Shown piece after piece: positions 19,719-28,092 of a DNA stretch of 64,000 nucleotides. Both the position numbers and the translations under genes were made by a program. The stretch's first letter is position 1; each line of letters starts with the position of its first letter. The notes under the pieces were generated by a model. It did no database searches, was not told the DNA's origin, and was given only the letters and a program-made list of their open reading frames with translations. Source of the stretch: Acaryochloris sp. CCMEE 5410 (GTDB lineage Bacteria > Cyanobacteriota > Cyanobacteriia > Thermosynechococcales > Thermosynechococcaceae); the NCBI RefSeq assembly GCF_000238775.2, contig NZ_AFEJ02000001.1, positions 992,001-1,056,000 of the forward strand. Direction: 5' to 3'.

Positions 19719-21389
19719 GCTAATTCCTGGCATCAAATCGTACAATCAACCCAGTTGTGACGGCCAGGGCCATATTCCTTCACTGGCCCTAGAAAAGCCC
19801 CAAGGCAGCCCTGGCAGCTCCATAACGCTTTCCAACACCAGCAATCCCACCCAAAAATGAATGATAAAAGGTGGCGGAGCCACCGCTCTAGATTCATCAC
19901 CAAGAACGTGATAGCAATCGCACTAGCAGCCGTATCCGCTAACTTCGCCATCACTCGATTCAAGCCAAATCTTCGCTTGGCCTGCCCAAACTTGCCCTCA
20001 ATTTGGACTCTCACCTTTTCGTCCTCCCGTGCTTGTTGCTTGAGTTGGCCCTGCACCTGGGGGTCTTGTTGAGGTCTTCCTAACGGTGGTCCACTCAATC
20101 GGATACCTCGAGCTTTACACCATCGTCGATTAGCTCGGGTTCGATAGATTTGGTCGGCATGGACTGAGAGAGGATAATGGCCAAAGCGACGATGAAAAGC
20201 TTCCACTTGATATTGAAGATGCTGGGATTCATTGAACGCATCCCAGCTTAAACGTTCCAGAAACACACATCCGTTGACACAACTGAGGGATAGCTTGGCC
20301 CCAAACTCAACAGGTACTCCAGCTTTGCCTCGGACCATCGGTCGGACATGAGGCTGAGTGAGGCTGACAATACGGTCATCTACTCGACGCACGTGCTGTT
20401 GATACATCCACTCTTGCTGTCGAAAGACTTCATGAATCACCAGCAACAGACGGTACTGTCGCCGGGACAGTCGGGACAGAGACGCTCCTAAAGCTATCAA
20501 TCCATCAATGTGGGCTAGATTCCGACGCACATAGCCCAACTGCTGACGAATCCCTTTACGAATCAGCTTGCGACTCGGTTGACGTTTCTTGGCAATGGCC
20601 AGATAAGCTTTGCGGGCCTTTTGGCGGTAGGTGCGAGGTTTGCCCTTGAGAGACAGCATGACTTGAGCATATAAAGCATCAAGGATGGCTTCACTCGCTT
20701 TGCGGGCATCATTGAGCAGATCTAAGTCTGTCGGATAGCGAATATCGGCTGGCGCACAGGTCGCGTCTATCAACAATTGGCCCTGGTTGGGAGGGGCAGG
20801 AGGCTCATCTTCGTCATCTTCAGGAGAAGGAGATGACTCAGGGACATCACAACAGGAGAACCCTCAGATGCGAGCACTGATTCCACGACTGCGTCGTTGA
20901 CTTGAGTCAGCAGCTCTAGATTCAACCGTTGGCGAAAGTGAACCAGCATGGAGGCATCAAACGGAGCACTCTCTCGATATTCACTAAACCCCAGAAAGTA
21001 CTGCAAGTAGGGGTTCTCTCGAATCTGTTCTACGGTCTCTGCGTCGGATACACCCAATTTCTCTTTGATGATTAAGGTCCCTAAGGCCACACGAAAGGGT
21101 TTGGCAGGTGCCCCCATGGTCTGACTGAATTGGTCTGCATATTCTGATTCAAAGCTTTCCCAGGGAATCAGCTCGGCGAGTTTGACCCAGCGATTCTCTT
21201 CTGATAGTTTGCCTCCGAAGGGCAAGTAGAAGTTTTCAAAGGACAGTTGACCGGGGGATGGACGACGATACATTGGGGTGCATGTGCAAGGGTTTTGAGT
21301 ATTTTGAACGATTTTTCTTGCACTTCTCAAGGGCGCTCAACACTTGGATACACTGCAAATATTCAACCTTAGACTTTCGAAGCAAGCCC
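19695..21389 (-). mobile_element. IS5-like insertion sequence inside a GDPD gene
   Basis: 1695-bp element. Imperfect terminal inverted repeats: GGGTTTGCTGAAAAAGT at the left and, inverted, GGGCTTGCTTCGAAAGT at the right. A 6-bp direct repeat, TATGTA, flanks it (19689-19694 and 21390-21395). The transposase gene is on the minus strand. Excision with one TATGTA restores the host frame exactly. The family name (IS5-like) is from memory of the transposase N-terminus and is less certain than the ends. Confidence 0.88.
19733..21273 (-). pseudogene. IS5-like transposase, one frameshift
   Basis: Starts MYRRPSPGQLSFENFYLPFGG at 21273; the frame opens further upstream at 21330. N-terminal DUF772-like part ends near 20850; the DDE part begins LLIDATCAPADIRYPTD (first Asp) and continues with HADQIYRTRANRRWC and a C-terminal EGKFGQAKRRFGLNR block (last Glu). 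The halves are in different frames. Adding one base near 20848 (GTGATG to GTGGATG on the coding strand) joins them through a linker VPESSPSPEDDEDEPPAPP. Confidence 0.85.
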
Positions 21390-21500
21390 TATGTAATTGA
21401 GGTTGATACACCTGAAGCGTTTGCCCAAATCAAAGGGCTACCTTTGGATGGAATCGTGACCAACCGCATTGAGGTTATTGGCCCTATGCTAAAGCGATGA
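21390..21500 (+). pseudogene. Glycerophosphodiester phosphodiesterase, 3' end
   Basis: Begins with the second TATGTA target repeat. In frame with the 5' part it reads YVIEVDTPEAFAQIKG and then LPLDGIVTNRIEVIGPMLKR, a typical GDPD C-terminus (D-G-I-x-T-N). Together the parts make an uninterrupted protein of about 334 residues. No start signal of its own. Confidence 0.87.
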
Positions 21501-21577
21501 ATCGAATTAATCATTTCACCGTCCTCCTCAGTTTAAATGGGGTAACTCTAGTAATCCTCCGTCAGCACTAGGCTGCC

Positions 21578-22390
21578 ATGATTAGCTCCCTTCGGCTTGA
21601 AGATCAACTCACCATCATGACCCACAAAACGAATGTGGAGGTCTACGACTTTGACTTCGAGCTATTTTTTCAGTGCAGTCACCCCTACTACTGGCAGGAT
21701 CAACATCTATGCGTACTTCGTACAGGTGCCATTTCGGATTATCAAAATAGATACGACGAATACCTATCGAAGGGGCTTCGCTTAATCAACTCACCTGAAC
21801 AGCATGTTTTAGCGAGTGAACTTCCTGCCTGGTATTCCTATGTTCAAGAGTTCACACCCAGAAGTGTCTGCTTTGAGTCCTTCCCACCCTTAGAAGAAAT
21901 CAGCGATATCTTTTCATTTCCCATCTTTATCAAAGGAGCCCGACAAACTAGCCAGCACAATCCTGAGCTTTCAATCATCCGCACCCCAGCAGACTATGCA
22001 AATATTTCACAGCACTACCAAAATGATCCGATTCTCCACTGGCAAAAAATCGTTTTGCGAGAATTTATAGACCTTGCTCCTGCACCAGAAAACGTCCCTG
22101 GGAAAATCCAACCCTCTCTGGAATTTCGCTCATTTTGGTGGAACGGTCACTGCGTCGGCTGGGGACAATATTGGTATCAACTCCCACCATATTCCACCCA
22201 AGGAATTGATAAGGGGCTGTCTATAGCCCAAGAAGCAGCCTCACGCCTGAAAGTTCCTTTTCTTGTGATCGATATTGCAAAAACGATAGACGGGCAATGG
22301 ATCATCATCGAATGCAATGATGCTCAAGAATCTGGCTACTCCAGTATTTCGCCTCAAGTGCTTTGGAAAAATATTCTTGACCTAGTTTAA
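21578..22390 (+). CDS. ATP-grasp domain protein
   Basis: 270 residues. The C-terminal half reads as an ATP-grasp ligase: FPIFIKGARQTSQHNPE (nucleotide-binding Lys), WQKIVLREFIDLAP (hinge), SLEFRSFWWNGHCVGWGQYW and VIDIAKTIDGQWIIIECNDAQESGY with the metal-binding Glu/Asn. The substrate is unknown; proteins of this kind form amide or ester bonds to amino acids or peptides. ATG at 21578 has a weak AGG upstream; ATG at 21617 is an alternative start. The GNAT gene follows after 26 bases, possibly in one transcript. Confidence 0.78.
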   Translation: MISSLRLEDQLTIMTHKTNVEVYDFDFELFFQCSHPYYWQDQHLCVLRTGAISDYQNRYDEYLSKGLRLINSPEQHVLASELPAWYSYVQEFTPRSVCFESFPPLEEISDIFSFPIFIKGARQTSQHNPELSIIRTPADYANISQHYQNDPILHWQKIVLREFIDLAPAPENVPGKIQPSLEFRSFWWNGHCVGWGQYWYQLPPYSTQGIDKGLSIAQEAASRLKVPFLVIDIAKTIDGQWIIIECNDAQESGYSSISPQVLWKNILDLV

Positions 22391-22416
22391 GCGTAAATCC
22401 ATAGGCTAATTCACAT

Positions 22417-22941
22417 ATGTCCCTCGAATCTCAGCGACTTATCTATGAACGGGTCACCCGAAATCATGCGAAAGAATTAGAGCCTATTTTGTGCGATCCA
22501 AAAGTCTATGAACATATGGATGATGGTATTGGACCAACGAGTGATGAGTTGCTAAAAGCCTTTACACTAAGAGAGCAGGGGCCTTCTGCTCATCGGCACA
22601 ATGAAACCTGGGTTGACTATATTGTTCGCGATAAAGCTTCCCAAATCGCCATTGGCAGAGTGGAAGCTACGGTAATCGAACACCGTGCCGAAGTCGCCTA
22701 TATTCTAGGCACTGCATACTGGAGGCAAGGCTATGGCAGTGAAGCCTTAGTCTGGCTACAGGATTTCGTTCAGGAACAATATAGCGTGAGGGAATTTTGG
22801 GCAACCGTTACCCCTGGGAACGAAGCTTCTAAACACCTGCTGCTAAAGCATAGCTATGTTGAAATCTCTAATAAACCTTTACCCAAGCTGACCAGCTACG
22901 AAGATGGTGACTGGGTATTCTTCCGAAGGGCCTTTTGGTAG
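22417..22941 (+). CDS. GNAT acetyltransferase (RimJ/RimL type)
   Basis: 174 residues: N-terminal LIYERVTRNHAKELEPILCDPKVYEHM, central IAIGRVEATVIEHRAEVAYILGTAYWRQGYGSEAL with the acetyl-CoA loop (R-Q-G-Y-G), and NEASKHLLLKHSYVEI. These match the RimJ/RimL-like N-acetyltransferase family. Target unknown. Directly downstream of the ATP-grasp gene. Confidence 0.87.
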   Translation: MSLESQRLIYERVTRNHAKELEPILCDPKVYEHMDDGIGPTSDELLKAFTLREQGPSAHRHNETWVDYIVRDKASQIAIGRVEATVIEHRAEVAYILGTAYWRQGYGSEALVWLQDFVQEQYSVREFWATVTPGNEASKHLLLKHSYVEISNKPLPKLTSYEDGDWVFFRRAFW

Positions 22942-23051
22942 CAATGCCCAGCTACTTCCTACAGCGAGCAGAGCATTGCACTTCACAAATCGCACTCTGC
23001 CCGCTGAACTCTATTTATTATCCTGGTCTACCCTCACCCAAAGAATCAGCT

Positions 23052-23546
23052 TTATGAAGACGGTACAAGCTGGACAATCAACGCTCGTCGATCAAAAATT
23101 TGAACCTCACCCACCTTACTTAAATCATCGATCACTCTCTGCAGTAAATCGGTGGCGCGATCGCGATGTTGATGCTCTCGGCCTCGCAAACGGACTTGGA
23201 ACTTAACGCTGTCCCCTTTCTCTAGCCATTGCAACGCCCTGCTAATGCGGACCCCATAATCAGCCTCACCCACATTAGGGCGGAGTTTGACTTCTTTGAG
23301 GGAAGGTTTAGCAGAAGATTGTTTCTGCTTTTTTTTCTGCTCGTATCGATACTTTCCAAAGTCCATAATCTTGGCAACTGGCGCATCTTCCCGCTCAGAG
23401 ACGATGACCAAGTCCAGTTTAGCTTGTTGAGCAAGGGATAGAGCTTCTTGCGTATCAACAACACCTTGTTTCGTTCCGGTTTGATCAATCAGTAGGACTT
23501 TTCTTGCACGGATTTTGCCGTTAATGTTGGGTTTTTTCAGAATAAT
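23052..23546 (-). CDS. infC: Translation initiation factor IF-3, divergent copy with ATT start
   Basis: IF-3 binds the 30S subunit and checks start-codon selection. The N-terminal domain (KKPNINGKIRARKVLLID...GVVDTQEALSLAQQAKLDLVIVS) and C-terminal domain (VAKIMDFGKYRYEQKKKQ, VKLRPNVGEADYGVR) are both complete. There is no ATG, GTG or TTG before the conserved N-terminus: a TAA lies 5 codons upstream of ATT at 23546 and GAGG lies 5 bases before it. Start at ATT 23546 or 23543, giving about 164 residues. An AUU start is the known autoregulatory feature of infC. The sequence differs from the usual cyanobacterial IF-3 (no NERIRFPKIR), so it may be a second paralogue. Confidence 0.87.
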   Translation of the reverse strand: MILKKPNINGKIRARKVLLIDQTGTKQGVVDTQEALSLAQQAKLDLVIVSEREDAPVAKIMDFGKYRYEQKKKQKQSSAKPSLKEVKLRPNVGEADYGVRISRALQWLEKGDSVKFQVRLRGREHQHRDRATDLLQRVIDDLSKVGEVQIFDRRALIVQLVPSS

Positions 23547-23724
23547 GTTGACCTCAAATTAAAAACTAACAGTGTTATACGTACTGAGATCATAACTGCT
23601 CTTACCCTCATTTGGTTCTATCTACAGGATGACTTAGGGTTAGTCATACCGTCGCTTTGTTTGATTTACCTAAGCCAGCAGGCATTGAAGTGGCCCCCAC
23701 TGATTGGAAAATTTTGATGAATTA

Positions 23725-24804
23725 AGCAGATGGACAAAATTAATTACATAGAATTTCCAGGTTGTAAACTACCTGAGTCCTCTTTTTTACATCCATTGAT
23801 TTGATGTCATTAGTCCGTCCTATCTCCACCGAAAGCTTACGCTTATTGCATCGGATTTATCACTGTAGTCGCCATCATCAGGTCAGACAACGCGCCCATT
23901 GCCTCATTTTGTCTGCCCAGGGTTGGAGTCCCTACACCTTAGCCTCCCTTTTTAGTGTGAGTCCTAAAACCGTGTACAACTGGCTTAAGGCTTGGAATAA
24001 CCGTGGTTTTGCAGGACTCTATAATCGCCCAGGCCGAGGTCGAAAACCGATGTTTAATCCCGACCAACAACAGCAGATTTATGAGTGGACTCAGGCATCT
24101 CCCATCCAACTCAATCGGGTGCTAGCTCAGATTGAACAGCAGTGGTCAGTACGCGTGTCAAAGGCCACCGTTAAACGCGTCTTGAAGCAGATGGACATGA
24201 GCTGGCATCGCTTTCGCCAAGGGACATCAGGCCAGCCTTTATATGCCGACTACCTCGAAAAAACAGCAGTTAGAACATCTCAAGAAACAAGAAGAGAAGG
24301 GAGACATCCACCTATTCTTTATGGATGAGAGTGGTTTTTCGTTAGTCCCCTGTATTCCCTATGGATGGCAACCCATAGGGACTTATCTGGAAATCCCGAC
24401 TCGTTCAAGTAAACGCTTGAATGTTCTGGGGTTTTGAGTCGACGACAAGGGCTATATGCTTATACATCAGAACAGACCATCACCAGTGAGGTTGTCAGTC
24501 ATTGCATTGATACCTTCTTTGCTGACGTGGAGGTGCCCACCGTCATTGTGATGGATCAAGCCCCTATCCATACGAGCCAAGCAATCTATGAGATGAAGGC
24601 AGAGTGGGCCGAACGGGGAATTACCTTGTTTGAGTTGCCAAGCTATTCTCCCCATCTAAATTTGATTGAGCGTCTGTGGCAATTCATGAAATATCAGTGG
24701 ATTGAAATGAGTGCCTACTGGGGGTGGTCATCTTTGGTCGAATATGTGGAAAGAGTTTTGAAAACCTACAGCGATGATTATGTAATTAATTTTAGCTAAG
24801 TGCT
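23725..24804 (+). mobile_element. IS630-like insertion sequence, element B
   Basis: 1080-bp element flanked by TA (23723-23724 and 24805-24806). Inverted ends begin AGCA and share AAAATTAATTACATA about 16-30 bases in. Transposase on the plus strand. A different subgroup from element A, as judged by protein sequence. Confidence 0.87.
23801..24799 (+). pseudogene. IS630-family transposase, two compensating frameshifts
   Basis: N-terminal helix-turn-helix (SPYTLASLFSVSPKTVYNWLKAW), then FMDESGFSLVPCIPYGW (first Asp), VIVMDQAPIHTS (second Asp) and SYSPHLNLIERLWQFMKY (Glu). The frame shifts +1 at an A6 run (24258-24263, A5 would be in frame) and back at a T4 run (24432-24435, T5 would be in frame). 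The middle segment therefore reads in another frame. With both corrected the protein is about 330 residues. Confidence 0.88.
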
Positions 24805-24911
24805 TATATAGTCAGTATCTGCAGAACACCCTAACTTCGGGGTTATCACCCCCTGTGCACATAGATAACAGCTATATGACCAGAGCTACGGGGTTAGGTT
24901 CTCTGTGAGTT

Positions 24912-25544
24912 TTATCCATTGATGTTGGACGTTAAGATAGCGTGTTGCATTTGGATTTCAGCTGATCGATTGGTTTGATTAGTCGGCACCCCAATCGTCA
25001 ACTCACCCACCAAGGAGTAGTAAGCTAAACGAGCACGAACCAATGCTTCGGCTTCAGAAAATCCAATTTTTAGAAATAATGCTTTGGTGTAGTTGAGCCT
25101 TTTTTGGTCAACTTGGGCAATGAGTTCCGCCACTTTTTGATCAGTCTTGGCCCAAGCACGAATCGCATTCTCAATTCTGCCATCAGCCAAACCGGGCATA
25201 AATTCGTTATCTGCGTAGGCGAGTTCCAATAGGTACAGTAACGTCGTTTTCGGATCCGCGTCGATTTGATCGACTTGTTCAATAATGCCGTTGGTATCAA
25301 GCTCGACCCATTCAGCCAAGATGGCATCCAATAAATCATTTCGATTTTTAAAGTGCCAATAGAAGCTGCCTTTGGTCATATTCATCCGCTTTGCCAACGG
25401 CTCAATTCGGACAGCTTCCACCCCCCCTTCTGCCAGAACTATCAACCCTGCATTAATCCAGTCTTGCCGCCCAAGCTTCGCGTCGGGGCTTTTCTTTTTT
25501 TTAATTTTTTCCATACGCTGCCGTATTGACAACTTCGAAATCAT
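24912..25544 (-). CDS. TetR-family transcriptional regulator
   Basis: Helix-turn-helix N-terminus WINAGLIVLAEGGVEAVRIEPLAKRMNMTKGSFYWHFKNRNDLLDAIL, then a helical ligand-binding domain. ATG at 25544 gives 210 residues and ATG at 25514 gives 200. The second is attractive because it sits in a palindrome that also marks the start of the divergent gene. Probably represses itself and the divergent SnoaL-like gene through the ATACGGYAGCGTAT sites. The ligand is unknown. Confidence 0.9.
   Translation of the reverse strand: MISKLSIRQRMEKIKKKKSPDAKLGRQDWINAGLIVLAEGGVEAVRIEPLAKRMNMTKGSFYWHFKNRNDLLDAILAEWVELDTNGIIEQVDQIDADPKTTLLYLLELAYADNEFMPGLADGRIENAIRAWAKTDQKVAELIAQVDQKRLNYTKALFLKIGFSEAEALVRARLAYYSLVGELTIGVPTNQTNRSAEIQMQHAILTSNING
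25513..25526. promoter_or_regulatory. Candidate TetR operator 1
   Basis: Palindrome ATACG-CTGC-CGTAT. On the minus strand it reads ATACGGCAGCGTAT, ending in the candidate regulator start codon ATG at 25514. It nearly matches operator 2, 48 bp away. Confidence 0.6.
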
Positions 25545-25560
25545 AGCTTAAGTTAATCAC

Positions 25561-25574
25561 ATACGGTAGCGTAT
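25561..25574. promoter_or_regulatory. Candidate TetR operator 2
   Basis: Palindrome ATACG-GTAG-CGTAT between the divergent TetR and SnoaL-like genes. It abuts the ribosome-binding site GGAG (25575-25578) of the SnoaL-like gene, so binding should block that gene. Confidence 0.65.
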
Positions 25575-25584
25575 GGAGCATTTT

Positions 25585-26160
25585 ATGCATACGACGTGGC
25601 AAAGGCGAGCGATCCAGTTTCTAGGCTGGAAAGGCTCGTTCGTCTTTGGTTTGGTTACTTGTTTTTTGTTAATGCTTAGTTTGGAGACTCTATCAATGGC
25701 TCAACCAGTAAATTCATCAACCATCAATCAAAGCTTAAGCCAAGTCAACAAGGACATTGCCCTTCAGTTAGCGAAAGAAGGCTGGGGAACACAACCCAAT
25801 TGGCAACACGTTTGGGATGAGTTGATGGCTCCCAATATCGTTTATCACTTCAATAGTTCGCCGGATAAAATTGTTGGCTTAGAAGCGAATAAACAGTTCA
25901 ACAAAGACCTATTTATTGGATTTCCTAAAATCAAACAAACTATCGAAAATATTGTGGCTGAAGATGACGTGGTCATTTATCGATCGACCTTAGAAGGTCA
26001 GCAGTCTGGCCCCTTTTTAGGCATGCCTGCAACCCATAACACAGTCAAGGTAAATGATTTTACAATGCTCAAAATCAAAGATGGCAAGATCACTGAGTGG
26101 TGGTATGAAACCAACTTGCTATCTGCGATGCAGCAATTGGGACTTATGCCTGCTGCTTAG
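25585..26160 (+). CDS. Secreted SnoaL-like/NTF2-fold protein
   Basis: About 191 residues from ATG 25585, which has GGAG six bases upstream; an ATG at 25573 is in frame. N-terminal signal peptide (FVFGLVTCFLLMLSLETLSMAQP). The rest is a SnoaL-like ester-cyclase/NTF2 fold (WDELMAPNIVYHF, IKQTIENIVAEDDVVIYRSTLEGQQSG, VNDFTMLKIKDGKITEWWYETN). Members include polyketide cyclases, but many have no known reaction. Divergent from, and probably controlled by, the TetR regulator. Confidence 0.8.
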   Translation: MHTTWQRRAIQFLGWKGSFVFGLVTCFLLMLSLETLSMAQPVNSSTINQSLSQVNKDIALQLAKEGWGTQPNWQHVWDELMAPNIVYHFNSSPDKIVGLEANKQFNKDLFIGFPKIKQTIENIVAEDDVVIYRSTLEGQQSGPFLGMPATHNTVKVNDFTMLKIKDGKITEWWYETNLLSAMQQLGLMPAA

Positions 26161-26258
26161 TCATTGCTGCAATAAATAGACCGACAACATGCTTGGGCGA
26201 TGTATTTAGGAAATTCATTGCCCAATTAACTTTCCCTCCATCTTCAGGTCAGTCAATC

Positions 26259-26885
26259 ATGAATTCCTTGGATGTGCTCCAGTTAAAACCGTCACAGATT
26301 GTCGATGCCAGTGAAATTGCCGCAAAGGCATTTGAATCTGATCCGGTTTTTAGTTATCTAACACCCGACGATCTACACCTGCGGTTTCAGGCTTTAACTT
26401 GGTTAACGAAACGAGTAATGGCCTATTGCTCCCAGTATGAACAGATCTATACAACATCTGACTTGCAAGGGGTTGCTGCTTGGTTACCTCCTGGTGAATT
26501 CTCTAGTGAACTGCTCCAGCAATTAAAGATGGTATTGCAACTTCAGTTGTATCGATTGCCAGTGAAAGTAGGTTGGAACCGATTGGGGCGATGGCTCACT
26601 GTTCTATACCAAACTGAAATAGCTCATCAACAAGACATGGAGAATGCCCCCTGCTGGTATTTGGGGATGATGGTGGTGCATCCAGCCAAACAAGGACAAG
26701 GAGTAGGGAGTCAGCTACTGCAACCAATTTTGCGACGGGCGAGTGATGAGGGCTTACCCTGTTATGTTGTCACTTTTACAGAACAGGCAGTGCGGTTCTA
26801 CCAGAAGAATGGCTTTGAAATCGCTCGCACACAAAAGTTTTCACCTAGTGCACCATCATTTTGGACACTCAAACGTCATCCGTAA
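26259..26885 (+). CDS. GNAT N-acetyltransferase
   Basis: About 208 residues from ATG 26259; the frame opens earlier at TTG 26193 but those residues look non-coding. The acetyl-CoA site is WYLGMMVVHPAKQGQGVGSQLLQPILRRASDEG (Q-G-x-G-x-G), followed by FYQKNGFEI. The N-terminal part (EIAAKAFESDPVFSYL) resembles GNAT proteins often found near stress or resistance genes. Substrate unknown. Confidence 0.87.
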   Translation: MNSLDVLQLKPSQIVDASEIAAKAFESDPVFSYLTPDDLHLRFQALTWLTKRVMAYCSQYEQIYTTSDLQGVAAWLPPGEFSSELLQQLKMVLQLQLYRLPVKVGWNRLGRWLTVLYQTEIAHQQDMENAPCWYLGMMVVHPAKQGQGVGSQLLQPILRRASDEGLPCYVVTFTEQAVRFYQKNGFEIARTQKFSPSAPSFWTLKRHP

Positions 26886-27199
26886 TCAATGATCTAGGGC
26901 CTCAATAAAAACATTACTTTTTAATAATGCAAAACAATTGTATTGCAGCCGAAAAACCCAACCGCCTACATCAGAATTACAAGATTCACGACAATCGATG
27001 TCCAGAAATATTGTGTGGCTATTTTTCAGCGATACAACAGGTCAATCACCTCAATCAAAATACGAAGTGATGTTCTGCTGAATAACTGAAACCCTGCATA
27101 GACTGGATCGGCAGCGAATATAGCAGAGACGTGTGGGCAGTTTGGGTATTCTAAGTTACTCCTCAAAGATTTATTTAACTGGCGTTTGACACAGTAGAG
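26886..27199. other. Intergenic stretch
   Basis: 314 bases in which I see no gene, RNA or repeat. It may carry the promoter of the following hypothetical gene. Confidence 0.5.
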
Positions 27200-27850
27200 A
27201 TGAGCCTATTTCTCAGATATATTTTGGCTTTTATTATCGTTGTAGGCATTGCCATCAATTTCACTGTCTATTTCTCAGTCAAAATGCTTTGCCAGGCAGA
27301 ACTCCTTTTCGAGCCAGTCCCGAACATCAACGATAGAAAATTCAAGACGGCTTTCCATAAACTTAATAAATTGGGTGAGTCCCTTTATTTTTCACACGAA
27401 GCCTTTTTTCTATTTCATGGCGTGATTTTCGGACCACCTTTACTTTGCGCGTCATGGATAAATACCCAGGAAAAAACAAGGATGTTGGTCTATATGGGGG
27501 GTGGAATTAGGAACGTTGACTTTGTCACAAAATATAGTGATATTCGTAGTCTGACCACAGCCTCGACCAGTGATGCACTGCTACTCCCATATCCACCGTC
27601 CTATCATGTCCAAGCCTTTACGGGGATTGGCATACATGCTCAATACTATCAACATCAAGAAGCAAGACAATTAATTGAGGCGACGTTAAAGGTTGACCCC
27701 ATTTATCAAAACCAGGATGTGGTGATTGAAGCTTCGGTAGCCTTAAGGAAGCAGGCCCATCATATTATGCGTTTGCCCTATTGGTATTTAAGGGGTATCT
27801 ACTGGTTTATTCGCAAGAATAATATAGTCAATCGGAAAATTATTGTATAA
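27200..27850 (+). CDS. Membrane-anchored hypothetical protein
   Basis: Not recognised. 216 residues; one N-terminal membrane segment (YILAFIIVVGIAINFTVYFSV) and possibly a second hydrophobic region near 70-85 (FFLFHGVIFGPPLLCASW). The remainder is a soluble domain with KYSDIRSLTTAST and a basic aromatic end (MRLPYWYLRGIYWFIRK). It lies alone between a GNAT gene and a carB remnant. Confidence 0.65.
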   Translation: MSLFLRYILAFIIVVGIAINFTVYFSVKMLCQAELLFEPVPNINDRKFKTAFHKLNKLGESLYFSHEAFFLFHGVIFGPPLLCASWINTQEKTRMLVYMGGGIRNVDFVTKYSDIRSLTTASTSDALLLPYPPSYHVQAFTGIGIHAQYYQHQEARQLIEATLKVDPIYQNQDVVIEASVALRKQAHHIMRLPYWYLRGIYWFIRKNNIVNRKIIV

Positions 27851-27896
27851 GTTCTACCAAAAATGCTTCAAGCCCCCTAACCTCAACAGGGAACCG

Positions 27897-28035
27897 AAAA
27901 AATCACTGCATTTCATCCATCGTTTCTGATTGCAGCGAACGTAAGGCTCCTGCCCTCGCCCCCGCAATCGTCGTAATCAAATGGGTCGACCTTCCTGTCA
28001 TTTCGGCCTCAAACCCTTCGACCTCACCCAATAAC
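27897..28035 (-). pseudogene. Decayed fragment of the carB 3' end
   Basis: 27897-27980 matches the last codons of carB (30847-30958) in the same orientation. AAAATCACTGCATTT is identical, then 28 bases are missing, then CATCCATCGTTTCTGATTG and CCCCCGCAATCGTCGTAATCA match. A second block, CCTCAAACCCTTCG-CCTC (28007-28027), matches 31113-31133. The sequence between is deleted or diverged. A relic of a carB duplication or rearrangement next to the ISKra4-like copy 2. Confidence 0.75.
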
Positions 28036-28092
28036 CATCGATTAGACATAGTTGTTGTAGGGACTGATTACAGAATTTAAGCCTTGATAATT

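Noticed and set aside
24258-24263. Canonical -1 frameshift heptamer A AAA AAC in IS630 B
   Set aside because: The codon phase is wrong: the zero frame reads GAA-AAA-ACA and the needed shift is +1, not -1.
24805-24911. Hairpin-like CCTAAC...GTTAGG sequence downstream of IS630 B
   Set aside because: Only six paired bases over a long loop, no T run; not called as a terminator.
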